Shown: one piece after another, positions 1-5,563 of the stretch
Numbering within the stretch: position 1 is the first letter of the stretch
How the letters are laid out: every line of letters starts with the position of its first letter
Assembly: GCA_037143735.1 (NCBI GenBank)
Contig: JBAWYD010000115.1
Location: 1 to 6,989, forward strand
Length of the DNA stretch: 6,989 nucleotides
Reading direction: 5' to 3'
Source of the DNA: JAPLJQ01 sp037143735
GTDB lineage: Bacteria > Desulfobacterota > Syntrophia > Syntrophales > UBA2185
Notes under the pieces: generated by a model
Database searches by the model: none
What the model saw: only the letters and a program-made list of their open reading frames with translations
What the model was told of the DNA's origin: nothing
Made by a program: the position numbers and the translations under genes

Positions 1-189
1 GCCTGCATCGGACCGGTTACCGCTGCAGCCGTCAAAAAAGCGGGATTACGGATCGATATCATGCAGGAACGCTACACCATTCCCGGTCTCGTTGAAGCAC
101 TCGTGGATTTTTTTGCAGCCAATCGGGCATCGGAATCAGGTCCCGGACCTTGCATTCACAAGACGCCCAAAGAGGTCATCGTTGTTTAG
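1..189 (+). CDS. hemD: Uroporphyrinogen-III synthase, C-terminal end (partial)
   Basis: The window opens inside a coding frame (frame 1) that ends at TAG 187-189, leaving 62 residues. The stretch CIGPVTAAAVKKAGL followed by YTIPGLVEALVDFF matches the C-terminus of HemD, where a conserved Gly-Pro-Thr/Val-Thr-Ala turn precedes an 'A..+TI.GL..A' helix. HemD closes hydroxymethylbilane to uroporphyrinogen III in the cytoplasm, the branch point to heme, siroheme and cobalamin. After the helix comes a polar tail of about 20 residues (SESGPGPCIHKTPKEVIVV) that is not part of the usual fold. The 70 bp before the next gene contain no obvious promoter or terminator, so the downstream genes may be co-transcribed with it. 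Whether this is a stand-alone hemD or the end of a CobA-HemD fusion cannot be seen here. Confidence 0.85.
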   Translation, partial: ACIGPVTAAAVKKAGLRIDIMQERYTIPGLVEALVDFFAANRASESGPGPCIHKTPKEVIVV

Positions 190-247
190 CGGATCGCATA
201 CTCAGCCTTCATCCCCGCGATCTGACAGATAACGTCTCATAAACCAC

Positions 248-255
248 AAGGAGGA
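248..255 (+). promoter_or_regulatory. Strong ribosome-binding site of the aldo/keto reductase
   Basis: AAGGAGGA lies four bases upstream of ATG 260. It is close to full complementarity with the 16S rRNA tail and selects this start, which also keeps the twin-arginine motif at the N-terminus. Confidence 0.85.
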
Positions 256-259
256 CGTC

Positions 260-1435
260 ATGCGCCAAGAAAAGAAATACACTGGCATCGACCGGAGAGA
301 ATTTCTGAGGGTTGGTCTGGCTGGAACGACCTCGGTTTTATTTGGTTGGGAGGGCCTTGCCGGCGCCATGCAAATCGCAGCATCGGAGTCCTTCGTTTTT
401 CCCGTACCGGTCTATCGAACCCTGGGCCGAACGGGATTGAAGATTACCATCGTCAGCTTTGGGGCCATGCTGACACCTGAGTCGGAGGTGATGGAAATCG
501 CCTTTGATCATGGCGTCAACTATGTCGATACGGCGCGACGATACATGGGCGGCAAGAACGAGGAAACCGTTGGCCGGGCATTGAAAGGCAAACGTGACCG
601 GGTCTATGTGGCGACGAAGATCGCTCCGGCCTCACGGTCGAAAGATGCCATTTTCAAAGATGTTGAAACCAGCCTGAGGGCGCTGGATACCGACTATGTC
701 GATATCATCCAGCTCCACAACCTGACCGGCAGGGAGGATCGTATCTTTAATCCGGAGATTCGAGAGACCCTCGTCAGGCTGAAAGAGCAGGGAAAGGTAC
801 GTTTCTTCGGAGTCACTTCGCATACGAATGAGGCGGAGGTGCTCAACGCGCTTGTGAACGATAAGGACCGCTTTTTCGACACGGCCCTCGTGAAGTACAA
901 CTTCAAGAGCAACCAAGAGACAAAGGAGGCAATCGCAAGGGCTGCCCGAGCAAACATCGGGGTTATTGCGATGAAGACGCAGGCAGGCGGTTACACAACG
1001 GACAAGCTGGGTCCTTTCAGCCCCCATCAGGCTGCCCTCAAATGGGCCCTTCAAGATAAACATGTCACGGCTGCCATTCCCGGCATGAGGAACATCACAG
1101 AGCTCCGGGAAGACATTGCCGTCATGGGGATGCGCTTCGGCTACCTCGACAAGCTGCTCCTGAAACGCTATGGCACAGCCGTAGCGCCCTACTACTGCCA
1201 CCTCTGCGGTCAATGCGCGGCAACCTGTCCCAATGGTGTTGCCATCAGCACCATCAACCGCTGCCTGATGTATGCAGAGGCCTACAGGAGCCCTGCCCTC
1301 GCCAAGTCCACCTACCATGAGATCCCGTTGTCCCTGTCCGCTTCCGCCTGTCTGGACTGCGATTGTGTGGCAAGGTGCGTAAACGGGCTTGATATTCCCG
1401 TAAAAATGAGGCGGGCCAGAAAATTACTGGCTTGA
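260..1435 (+). CDS. Tat-exported aldo/keto reductase with C-terminal 4Fe-4S cysteine motifs
   Basis: 391 residues. The N-terminus carries a twin-arginine signal (DRREFLRVG, residues 11-19) followed by a mildly hydrophobic stretch to about residue 37, so a folded, cofactor-loaded protein is probably exported. Residues about 52-290 form an aldo/keto reductase barrel. The catalytic tetrad is recognisable as Asp90 (NYVDTA), Tyr95, Lys120 (VATK) and His153 (QLHN). The C-terminal part has a classical C-x2-C-x2-C-x3-CP motif (Cys313, 316, 319, 323) and a second group Cys364, 367, 369, 373 (CLDCDCVARC) whose middle spacing is one residue shorter than the canonical ferredoxin pattern. Proteins with this layout are common in anaerobes as 'aldo/keto reductase, 4Fe-4S binding'; the substrate is unknown. 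The start is fixed by AAGGAGGA at 248-255, four bases before the ATG. The next gene begins 7 bp after the stop. Confidence 0.9.
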   Translation: MRQEKKYTGIDRREFLRVGLAGTTSVLFGWEGLAGAMQIAASESFVFPVPVYRTLGRTGLKITIVSFGAMLTPESEVMEIAFDHGVNYVDTARRYMGGKNEETVGRALKGKRDRVYVATKIAPASRSKDAIFKDVETSLRALDTDYVDIIQLHNLTGREDRIFNPEIRETLVRLKEQGKVRFFGVTSHTNEAEVLNALVNDKDRFFDTALVKYNFKSNQETKEAIARAARANIGVIAMKTQAGGYTTDKLGPFSPHQAALKWALQDKHVTAAIPGMRNITELREDIAVMGMRFGYLDKLLLKRYGTAVAPYYCHLCGQCAATCPNGVAISTINRCLMYAEAYRSPALAKSTYHEIPLSLSASACLDCDCVARCVNGLDIPVKMRRARKLLA

Positions 1436-1442
1436 AGAAACC

Positions 1443-2405
1443 ATGCACGGTAATCATCGACGAATAAGGATGCTATCCCTGTGGCGATCTGCTGTGATCG
1501 CTTCCGCGGTTCTGTGCGTCTTTGTGCTCAACATTAGCACGCCGGTTTCTGTTTTCGCTGCGGAGGATTCCATAATAAATACTCTGCCCACACCCGGATT
1601 TACTCCAGACTGGGTCATGAAGGAGAGCGTCACCCTCTACAACGCTGACACTCTTTTCGATCATATCAACGGCGAAGCGGAGCTCTATTTCCCCTATGGT
1701 TTCGACATGCTCGCCACGGCCACCTATCTGAATAAAAAGAACCCCGATGTGTGGGTTGTGGTCGATGTTTACAGGATGGGTTCTCTGCTCGATGCCTTCG
1801 GGATTTATTCCAACTATCGAAAGGCGGATGCGGCGGAAGCTGTGATTGGCACCGAGGGGCTCGTCTCTTCGTCTCAATTGATGTTCTATCAGGACAGGTA
1901 TTTTGTGAGGATTCAGATCACGGGGGCGACGAGTTTAGAACAGGAGCTATTTGTTGCCTGCGGTCGCACTGTCTCACGGAATCTCCCACCCAATACAGGC
2001 CGTCCCAGAGAGCTTGAAGTACTGGTGGGTATACCGGGTGTGGTGACGAAGAGCGAACGGTATCTCGCGCAAAGCCTCCTGGGGTATGCCTTTTTCCGCC
2101 GAGGAATGATCGCCGACGCCATGCTGGGAGGCGAACGAGTGCAGGTCTTTGTGGTGTTTGAGAATTCTCCGGATGCGGCTCGAAAGGCCTTTGATGATTA
2201 CCGTTCCTATCTGAAGGCAGAAGGGCAAGAGATGAACGTGACCGGGACAACCGACCGGACATCCCTGATTGCTGTCGATCCTCTGTATAGGGGCGTGTTT
2301 GTTGAACAGTCCGGCCCCTATCTTATCGGCGCGATCCGGATGAAAGAGGCTTCTGCCGCAAAACCGATCGTTGAACAACTGCGGGAACGGCTTTTAAAAC
2401 GGTAA
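1443..2405 (+). CDS. Secreted DUF6599-like protein of unknown function
   Basis: 320 residues. A basic N-terminus (HRRIR) and a hydrophobic core at about residues 17-31, then VSVFA-AED near residue 39, look like a Sec signal peptide with signal peptidase I cleavage; the cysteine at 25 is not in a good lipobox. The mature part contains LFDHINGEAELYFPYGF (about residues 72-88) and a following strand-rich segment (VWVVVDVYRMGS) resembling proteins annotated DUF6599, which have no assigned biochemical role. Two similar lobes seem present (VYRMGSLLDAFGIY and VFENSPDAARKAFDDY), suggesting a duplicated alpha/beta unit; this is only my reading. ATG 1443 is 7 bp after the reductase stop, with only a weak GAAGA ahead of it, so translational coupling is likely. 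An in-frame ATG at 1470 would also keep the signal peptide. The pairing with an exported Fe-S reductase suggests a shared periplasmic role. Confidence 0.75.
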   Translation: MHGNHRRIRMLSLWRSAVIASAVLCVFVLNISTPVSVFAAEDSIINTLPTPGFTPDWVMKESVTLYNADTLFDHINGEAELYFPYGFDMLATATYLNKKNPDVWVVVDVYRMGSLLDAFGIYSNYRKADAAEAVIGTEGLVSSSQLMFYQDRYFVRIQITGATSLEQELFVACGRTVSRNLPPNTGRPRELEVLVGIPGVVTKSERYLAQSLLGYAFFRRGMIADAMLGGERVQVFVVFENSPDAARKAFDDYRSYLKAEGQEMNVTGTTDRTSLIAVDPLYRGVFVEQSGPYLIGAIRMKEASAAKPIVEQLRERLLKR

Positions 2406-2466
2406 TTTTAAGAACGGCACTGCTTCTTCAGTCATCATACCAAAATCACCAGGATTGGGCGTATGA

Positions 2467-2534
2467 CATATGAAAGTCGTTGCCGGCCTGCCTCGTATTA
2501 CGTTCCCTGGAATTCGCCCGTTGAACTTCATATG
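2467..2534. repeat. Short inverted repeat in the convergent intergenic gap
   Basis: CATATGAA at 2467-2474 is matched by TTCATATG at 2527-2534, 52 bp apart, with the right arm covering the hipA stop codon (TGA complementary to 2528-2530). The rest of the 122-bp gap between the convergent DUF6599-like gene and hipA (2406-2527) shows no GC-rich stem with a T-run, so I see no conventional terminator for either gene. The arms are short and the significance is uncertain. Confidence 0.3.
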
Positions 2535-3769
2535 AATGCTGACGCCCGTTTTTGAATGAGAGTCAGGATCCTGGCGATGATCTTTACATCTTCATGGGAC
2601 TTGTGGAAGTCCTCTGCGATGGTTTCCGCATTAGATATGATCATCGCTGCCGTATCCCGGACCGTCTTGAGGACAAAACGTTTTTTTAAGGACAGGGCGT
2701 CGGCCAGCTTCTCCCAGTGGCGTAACTGGAGCCAGTCCGCTCTGTTTTCCCCACCGATTTTCATGGCGTACTTCTCCGACAGTTCAGGATAGATCTGTGT
2801 GCTGAGAAGGTCGTAAAAGGGCGCAAGCTGCGGTCCTCTCGCCGTGTACAGGATGGCGAGGTTCTTGGCATGGGCGTCGGCGTTCCCGATGATCGTGTTA
2901 AAAATCACCCAGGACAAAAGGGTCTTCTGATCCGCCGCGGGGCGGATGCTGCTTTCTCTGATCAGTGTAAAACATTGCTGGAGTGACGGGCCGCCCTCGC
3001 TTTCGTATTTCTGATCCGGCAGGATACCGAGAGCCTGGCAAAAATCCTCCTGGTGCAGGCGCACAACCTTGCCGTCCGGCTCTCTCCGCCTGTCGTACCG
3101 TTCAACGACCAGAAGTATGTCCATGTTTTTCCGGATGAAAACCCAAGGCACAGGAAGGCCTGTTTTTCCGGCAAGCGCCATGCAGAAGGCCTCGTTTTCA
3201 ACGGTCTCTTCGAAGCCGGGGATGGGCAGCTTGATGATGTGCGTGCTGGCACTGTTTCCCCTTGCGATAGAGACCTTGCCGCTCTCCATATAAACGGGAA
3301 GCTTGTTTTGGGCGCCTGCAAGCGACAGGCGGACACCTTCTTCTCCGGCAAGCAGGGGCTTTCGGGGAAGCTCTGCGATAATCTTGTGAAGTTCATCTTC
3401 GTCAAGCTCGCTGTATCCGGGACTTTCAGCAGGACGCAGACCCTGCGGCAGGATGGAGAAGGCCCCCGCGCACTCTCCCCCGATTTTCTCCAGAAGGGCA
3501 TAGTCGTTACGTTCCGAAACACCGAAGCGCCGGGTGATGAGCCTGCGGATTTCTCCTTCCGGAAGCAGATTTGCAAAGAAGGGACGAGCCGAGTCCGCGG
3601 CGTAAGGCTCCAATCTCAACGGCAGGGAGATAGACATGGGGATAGCGTGCGAATCCTCGATCCATTCCGTTTCGTATTGAAAGACGAATCGACGCTGCTC
3701 GTCAAGCCGGAGACTGCCGACAAGCCGATCACGAAAATAAACATCGAGGCCCGCTGTTTCTTCAGGCAT
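2528..3769 (-). CDS. hipA: HipA serine/threonine kinase toxin
   Basis: 413 residues, slightly shorter than E. coli HipA (440). HipA-family kinases phosphorylate a target such as glutamyl-tRNA synthetase GltX, stopping translation and promoting dormancy; they are neutralised by HipB. The N-terminal domain (about 6-105) has FFANLLPEGEIR at 64-75. SLAGAQNK at 149-156 is the loop carrying the autophosphorylated serine (Ser149, equivalent to Ser150 in E. coli). Lys180 in STHIIKLP is the ATP-binding lysine. NADAHAKN at 296-303 holds the catalytic Asp298, and FYDLLST at 318-324 holds the metal-binding Asp320. All kinase residues are present, so the enzyme looks active. ATG 3769 overlaps the end of hipB by 8 bp, with AAAGGA about ten bases upstream, the usual antitoxin-first coupled layout. 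The target cannot be inferred from sequence. Confidence 0.95.
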   Translation of the reverse strand: MPEETAGLDVYFRDRLVGSLRLDEQRRFVFQYETEWIEDSHAIPMSISLPLRLEPYAADSARPFFANLLPEGEIRRLITRRFGVSERNDYALLEKIGGECAGAFSILPQGLRPAESPGYSELDEDELHKIIAELPRKPLLAGEEGVRLSLAGAQNKLPVYMESGKVSIARGNSASTHIIKLPIPGFEETVENEAFCMALAGKTGLPVPWVFIRKNMDILLVVERYDRRREPDGKVVRLHQEDFCQALGILPDQKYESEGGPSLQQCFTLIRESSIRPAADQKTLLSWVIFNTIIGNADAHAKNLAILYTARGPQLAPFYDLLSTQIYPELSEKYAMKIGGENRADWLQLRHWEKLADALSLKKRFVLKTVRDTAAMIISNAETIAEDFHKSHEDVKIIARILTLIQKRASAFI

Positions 3770-3992
3770 CCGACCATGTCCTTTCTTTCAGTTCGATTTC
3801 GAGTCCAAGAGCATTGATCACTTGCAGGACCATTCCGAGCCGGGCTGTGGGCTTGCCGTTTTCGATGTCTGAAAGAAAACGGTAACCCACATTGCAGAGA
3901 CCCGCGGTATCCGTAAGCTTCAAGCCGTCTTTCTTCCTTTTATGCCGGATTGCCGCCCCGATGTCGGCAGTTGATTTTATAAGAGTTTTCAA
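3762..3992 (-). CDS. hipB: HipB-type XRE antitoxin and autorepressor (TTG start)
   Basis: 76 residues when read from TTG 3992. Residues 9-68 are an XRE helix-turn-helix: ADIGAAIRHKRKKDGL, then the HTH core around LTDTAGLCNVGYRFLSDIENG (26-46), then KPTARLGMVLQVINALGLEIEL. The start MKTLIKSTADIGAAIR matches the customary beginning of HipB-type proteins. A longer frame opens at GTG 4046, but that codon sits between the -35 and -10 of the promoter at 4028-4056, so it should not be in the mRNA, and the extra 18 residues would simply be translated operator DNA. A G8 tract at 3997-4004 ends four bases before the TTG and serves as a G-rich Shine-Dalgarno. The gene overlaps hipA by 8 bp. HipB should bind and inhibit HipA and repress the operon through the operators at 4011-4129. 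Confidence 0.9.
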   Translation of the reverse strand: MKTLIKSTADIGAAIRHKRKKDGLKLTDTAGLCNVGYRFLSDIENGKPTARLGMVLQVINALGLEIELKERTWSDA

Positions 3993-3996
3993 AGCA

Positions 3997-4004
3997 CCCC
4001 CCCC
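3997..4004 (-). promoter_or_regulatory. G8 tract acting as hipB ribosome-binding region
   Basis: On the - strand an uninterrupted run of eight G lies four bases upstream of TTG 3992. An ATG whose G is the first base of the tract (4006-4004) opens a five-codon frame ending in TGA that overlaps the TTG as TTGA. With one more G the same ATG would be in frame with hipB. Homopolymers of this length are prone to slippage and to sequencing error. Confidence 0.55.
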
Positions 4005-4010
4005 ATCGTC

Positions 4011-4032
4011 ATTATTCCCGTTCGGGAATAAT
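4011..4032. promoter_or_regulatory. hipBA operator O1
   Basis: Perfect 10-bp arms ATTATTCCCG and CGGGAATAAT around a 2-bp centre; the 18-bp core TATTCCCGTTCGGGAATA is at 4013-4030. It overlaps the -10 element and the predicted transcription start. The core has the same length and outer logic as the E. coli HipB operator TATCC-N8-GGATA. Confidence 0.85.
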
Positions 4033-4056
4033 AGGCAATCAACCACGTATTGTCAA
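4028..4056 (-). promoter_or_regulatory. hipBA sigma70 promoter
   Basis: Read on the - strand: TTGACA (complement of 4051-4056), a 17-bp spacer, then TATTAT (complement of 4028-4033), i.e. a perfect -35 and a 5/6 -10. The -10 lies inside the first operator and the -35 is flanked by the second, so HipB binding should block RNA polymerase. Predicted transcription start is near 4021, giving a leader of about 28 nt to TTG 3992. Confidence 0.85.
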
Positions 4057-4062
4057 GTGTAA

Positions 4063-4080
4063 TATTACCGATGAGGAATA
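4063..4080. promoter_or_regulatory. hipBA operator O2 (degenerate)
   Basis: TATTACCG-AT-GAGGAATA differs from the O1/O3 core at three of sixteen arm positions but keeps the outer TATT and GGAATA. It lies just upstream of the -35. Its centre (4071.5) is 50 bp from O1 and 49 bp from O3, and this regular placement is the main reason for accepting it. Confidence 0.6.
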
Positions 4081-4111
4081 AATATTTGTTTCAAGGGCTT
4101 AATTAAGAAAA

Positions 4112-4129
4112 TATTCCCGAACGGGAATA
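4112..4129. promoter_or_regulatory. hipBA operator O3
   Basis: TATTCCCGAACGGGAATA: perfect 8-bp arms around a 2-bp centre, identical in the arms to O1. It sits 34 bp beyond the sigma-factor stop codon and about 56 bp upstream of the -35, as an upstream operator suited to HipB bridging or DNA bending. Confidence 0.8.
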
Positions 4130-4163
4130 ATACTCTCTGTGCTCGTCATCCATGATTCGGATG

Positions 4164-4796
4164 TCAAGAATCTGTTTTGGATGTGATTTCACCGATCTTC
4201 TTAATGAAAGGGGTCTTCCGGTCGCACGCGAACTCATTGTGTTCATCACGATAGAAGATGCAGGCCGTCTTCAATTCCTCCCTGAGCCTCGTCCGGGCGC
4301 GGTGAAGGCGGATCTTGGCTGCCTGAAGGCTTAATCCGAGAATGTCGGCGATTTCAGCGTCTTTAAACCCCTCCAACTCGCTGAGGACAATGACGGATCG
4401 GTAGGTGTCCGGCAGCGTCTTGATAATCTCCCGGACACACCCGTTCATTTCCTCACGAATAACCCGTTGATCGGTGGAAGGCGCTTGCTCGCCCGTCCAT
4501 GTGTCTTTATCTTCTTCGGTTTCCGCAATATCTTCTATGGGCAGTCTCTTTTCATCCCCATGACGGGCGGATGGACGGCGAAGCCTGTCCGTGGCAACAT
4601 TGGTCGCAATCTGATAGATCCAGGTAGACAAACTGGATTCGCCACGAAAGGCTTTTAAGGCCCGGTCTATCCTGGCAAACACCTCCTGCGTCAGGTTCTC
4701 CGCCTCGTTTTCGCCGACCATGCGCGTCAGGTAGCGCAGATTCATGGGGCGAAAATCGTCATGGATTTTCTGAAAATTGCATTCATCATCAGACAT
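4164..4796 (-). CDS. ECF-type RNA polymerase sigma factor with cysteine-containing C-terminal tail
   Basis: 210 residues. Region 2 covers about residues 15-75: YLTRMVGENEAENLTQEVF for the core-binding and -10 contacts and STWIYQIATNVATDRLRR for the conserved TW..IA.N...D..R signature. Region 4 covers about 128-175, beginning LPDTYRSVIVLSELEGF and ending with the HTH DAEIADILGLSLQAAKIRLHRAR that would read the -35. A tail of about 35 residues follows with Cys179 and Cys191 inside CIFYRDEHNEFACDRK, a conserved-looking motif. ATG 4796 is chosen because GAGAGGA lies five bases ahead and the promoter at 4816-4844 would start transcription near 4809; a TTG at 4844 with 16 extra codons coincides with the -35 and would not be transcribed. 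No anti-sigma gene is adjacent: upstream is the DGC-domain gene and downstream hipBA. The tail cysteines could sense redox or metal, which is inference. Confidence 0.9.
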   Translation of the reverse strand: MSDDECNFQKIHDDFRPMNLRYLTRMVGENEAENLTQEVFARIDRALKAFRGESSLSTWIYQIATNVATDRLRRPSARHGDEKRLPIEDIAETEEDKDTWTGEQAPSTDQRVIREEMNGCVREIIKTLPDTYRSVIVLSELEGFKDAEIADILGLSLQAAKIRLHRARTRLREELKTACIFYRDEHNEFACDRKTPFIKKIGEITSKTDS

Positions 4797-4815
4797 GATT
4801 GTCCTCTCGTTGTTT

Positions 4816-4844
4816 ATTATCTCTCCGGCAAGTAAACATGTCAA
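4816..4844 (-). promoter_or_regulatory. Sigma70 promoter of the ECF sigma gene
   Basis: Read on the - strand: TTGACA (complement of 4839-4844), 17 bp, GATAAT (complement of 4816-4821). This is a perfect -35 with a 5/6 -10, and predicted transcription begins about 13 nt before ATG 4796. It shows that the sigma gene has its own housekeeping promoter, independent of the upstream operon and not obviously of the ECF -35 type. Confidence 0.75.
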
Positions 4845-4849
4845 AGCTT

Positions 4850-4912
4850 GTCATGCCGGACTTGATCAGGCATCCAGTCTTTTCAGCACATTCCGGCTTT
4901 CGCCGGAATGAC
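4850..4912. repeat. REP-like dispersed repeat with nested hairpins
   Basis: A 63-bp imperfect inverted repeat with outer arms GTCATGCCGG (4850-4859) and CCGGAATGAC (4903-4912), 9 of 10 bases matching. It contains an inner hairpin CATTCCGGC-TTTC-GCCGGAATG (4889-4910, 9-bp stem, 4-nt loop) and a smaller ATGCC...GGCAT pairing at about 4853-4873. The 'GTCATTCCGGC...GCCGGAATGAC' type is familiar from intergenic regions of many proteobacteria as a short non-coding dispersed repeat. It occupies most of the 168-bp space between the DGC-domain gene and the sigma gene and may also act as a transcript end. Only one copy is in this window, so dispersal is inferred. Confidence 0.65.
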
Positions 4913-4920
4913 GGAATTTT

Positions 4921-4947
4921 AGATATTTTGTTGCCGGAGTAATATCT
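4921..4947 (-). terminator. AT-rich hairpin after the DGC-domain gene (weak)
   Basis: AGATATT (4921-4927) and AATATCT (4941-4947) form a 7-bp stem with a 13-nt loop, 17 bp past the stop codon at 4965. The stem is AT-rich and no T-run follows on the - strand, so it is a poor intrinsic terminator by itself; together with the next repeat it may attenuate read-through. Confidence 0.25.
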
Positions 4948-4964
4948 TCAGATTTTCAAGCTGC

Positions 4965-5489
4965 CTATTTTGAACACCCGGTGCACCCACGTGCGGCAAC
5001 GTTTTCTTCGGCTGCTTTCCCTTGTTCCATATCTGCACGGACTTTGTCGGCGACCTGACGGGCCACCCTTTTTCGCTCTTCCTCGGGAACGTCGTCAATA
5101 TCGAAGATATCCGTGTATTTATTGTATATCGACAGGGCGTCAAATTGGGCGATTTTGTCCTCATCAATGAGATTTTTAAGAATCCTGCCGTGGCAATGGA
5201 GAAAACACCCGTCTATGACCACGACCTTCTGTGCTTCCTTCATCCATCCGGCGATGGCAGATGTTGGAACTGTGAACATCTCACCGTGGCAACTGCGGCG
5301 GAAAGGCTCTTCCTTCGCCACCAGATGGGCGGCAAGACGGGCAATCTCCCCACGGATACAGGCGCCCTCGCAGGAAATAACGGGAATCTTCCCCTCGTTC
5401 CGGTTTTGATTACCCAGGCGTTCCCCCATAGCGCAGACGCCCTTTGTTCCGTCAACAACGATTGAAAATTGTGTTTTTGATTTTGTCAT
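4965..5489 (-). CDS. DGC-domain putative zinc-binding protein
   Basis: 174 residues. The name-giving Asp-Gly-Cys occurs in VVVIDGCFLHCHGRILKN (D93-G94-C95, with Cys99 after it), and the earlier CEGACIRGEIARLAAHLV (Cys40, Cys44) plus SCHGE (Cys67) complete the cysteine pattern expected of the 'putative zinc-binding protein / DGC domain' family (PF08859 as I remember it). Its molecular function is not established; the cysteines suggest metal or thiol chemistry in the cytoplasm, and there is no signal peptide. A charged helical segment (PEEERKRVARQVADKVRADMEQ, two adjoining parts at about 135-156) leads to a terminal GCTGC (Cys169, Cys172), a CxxC at the very end. The start ATG 5489 follows an excellent AGGAGG (within 5492-5500). 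It lies 74 bp after the methyltransferase stop, on the same strand, and is probably co-transcribed. Confidence 0.8.
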   Translation of the reverse strand: MTKSKTQFSIVVDGTKGVCAMGERLGNQNRNEGKIPVISCEGACIRGEIARLAAHLVAKEEPFRRSCHGEMFTVPTSAIAGWMKEAQKVVVIDGCFLHCHGRILKNLIDEDKIAQFDALSIYNKYTDIFDIDDVPEEERKRVARQVADKVRADMEQGKAAEENVAARGCTGCSK

Positions 5490-5563
5490 AACCTCCTCCT
5501 TCTCATCTTTTATCTCTATAGACGAGTGGCGTGTGAGTAAAGATACACCAAAACAAAGAATTA

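Noticed and set aside
632..1318. - strand open frame (228 codons) opposite the aldo/keto reductase
   Set aside because: It is a shadow of a recognised gene and encodes no family signature.
1515..1520. Lipoprotein signal in the DUF6599-like protein (Cys25)
   Set aside because: Residues before the cysteine (AVL) do not fit a lipobox, and a signal peptidase I site is plausible at about residue 39.
2390..2440. Possible terminator just after the DUF6599-like gene (TTTTAAAA and TTTTAAG stretch)
   Set aside because: Pairing is short, AT-only and interrupted, with no GC-rich stem or T-run.
3053..3817. Long open frame (254 codons) on the + strand opposite hipA and the end of hipB
   Set aside because: The opposite strand encodes complete HipA with all kinase motifs; this frame has no recognisable domain or credible ribosome-binding site.
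4797..4844. TTG 4844 as start of the sigma factor (16 extra residues)
   Set aside because: The codon overlaps the -35 TTGACA, so it would not be transcribed from the promoter seen; ATG 4796 has a good Shine-Dalgarno.
5022..5465. + strand open frame (147 codons) opposite the DGC-domain gene
   Set aside because: The cysteine and DGC motifs and a strong Shine-Dalgarno are on the other strand.
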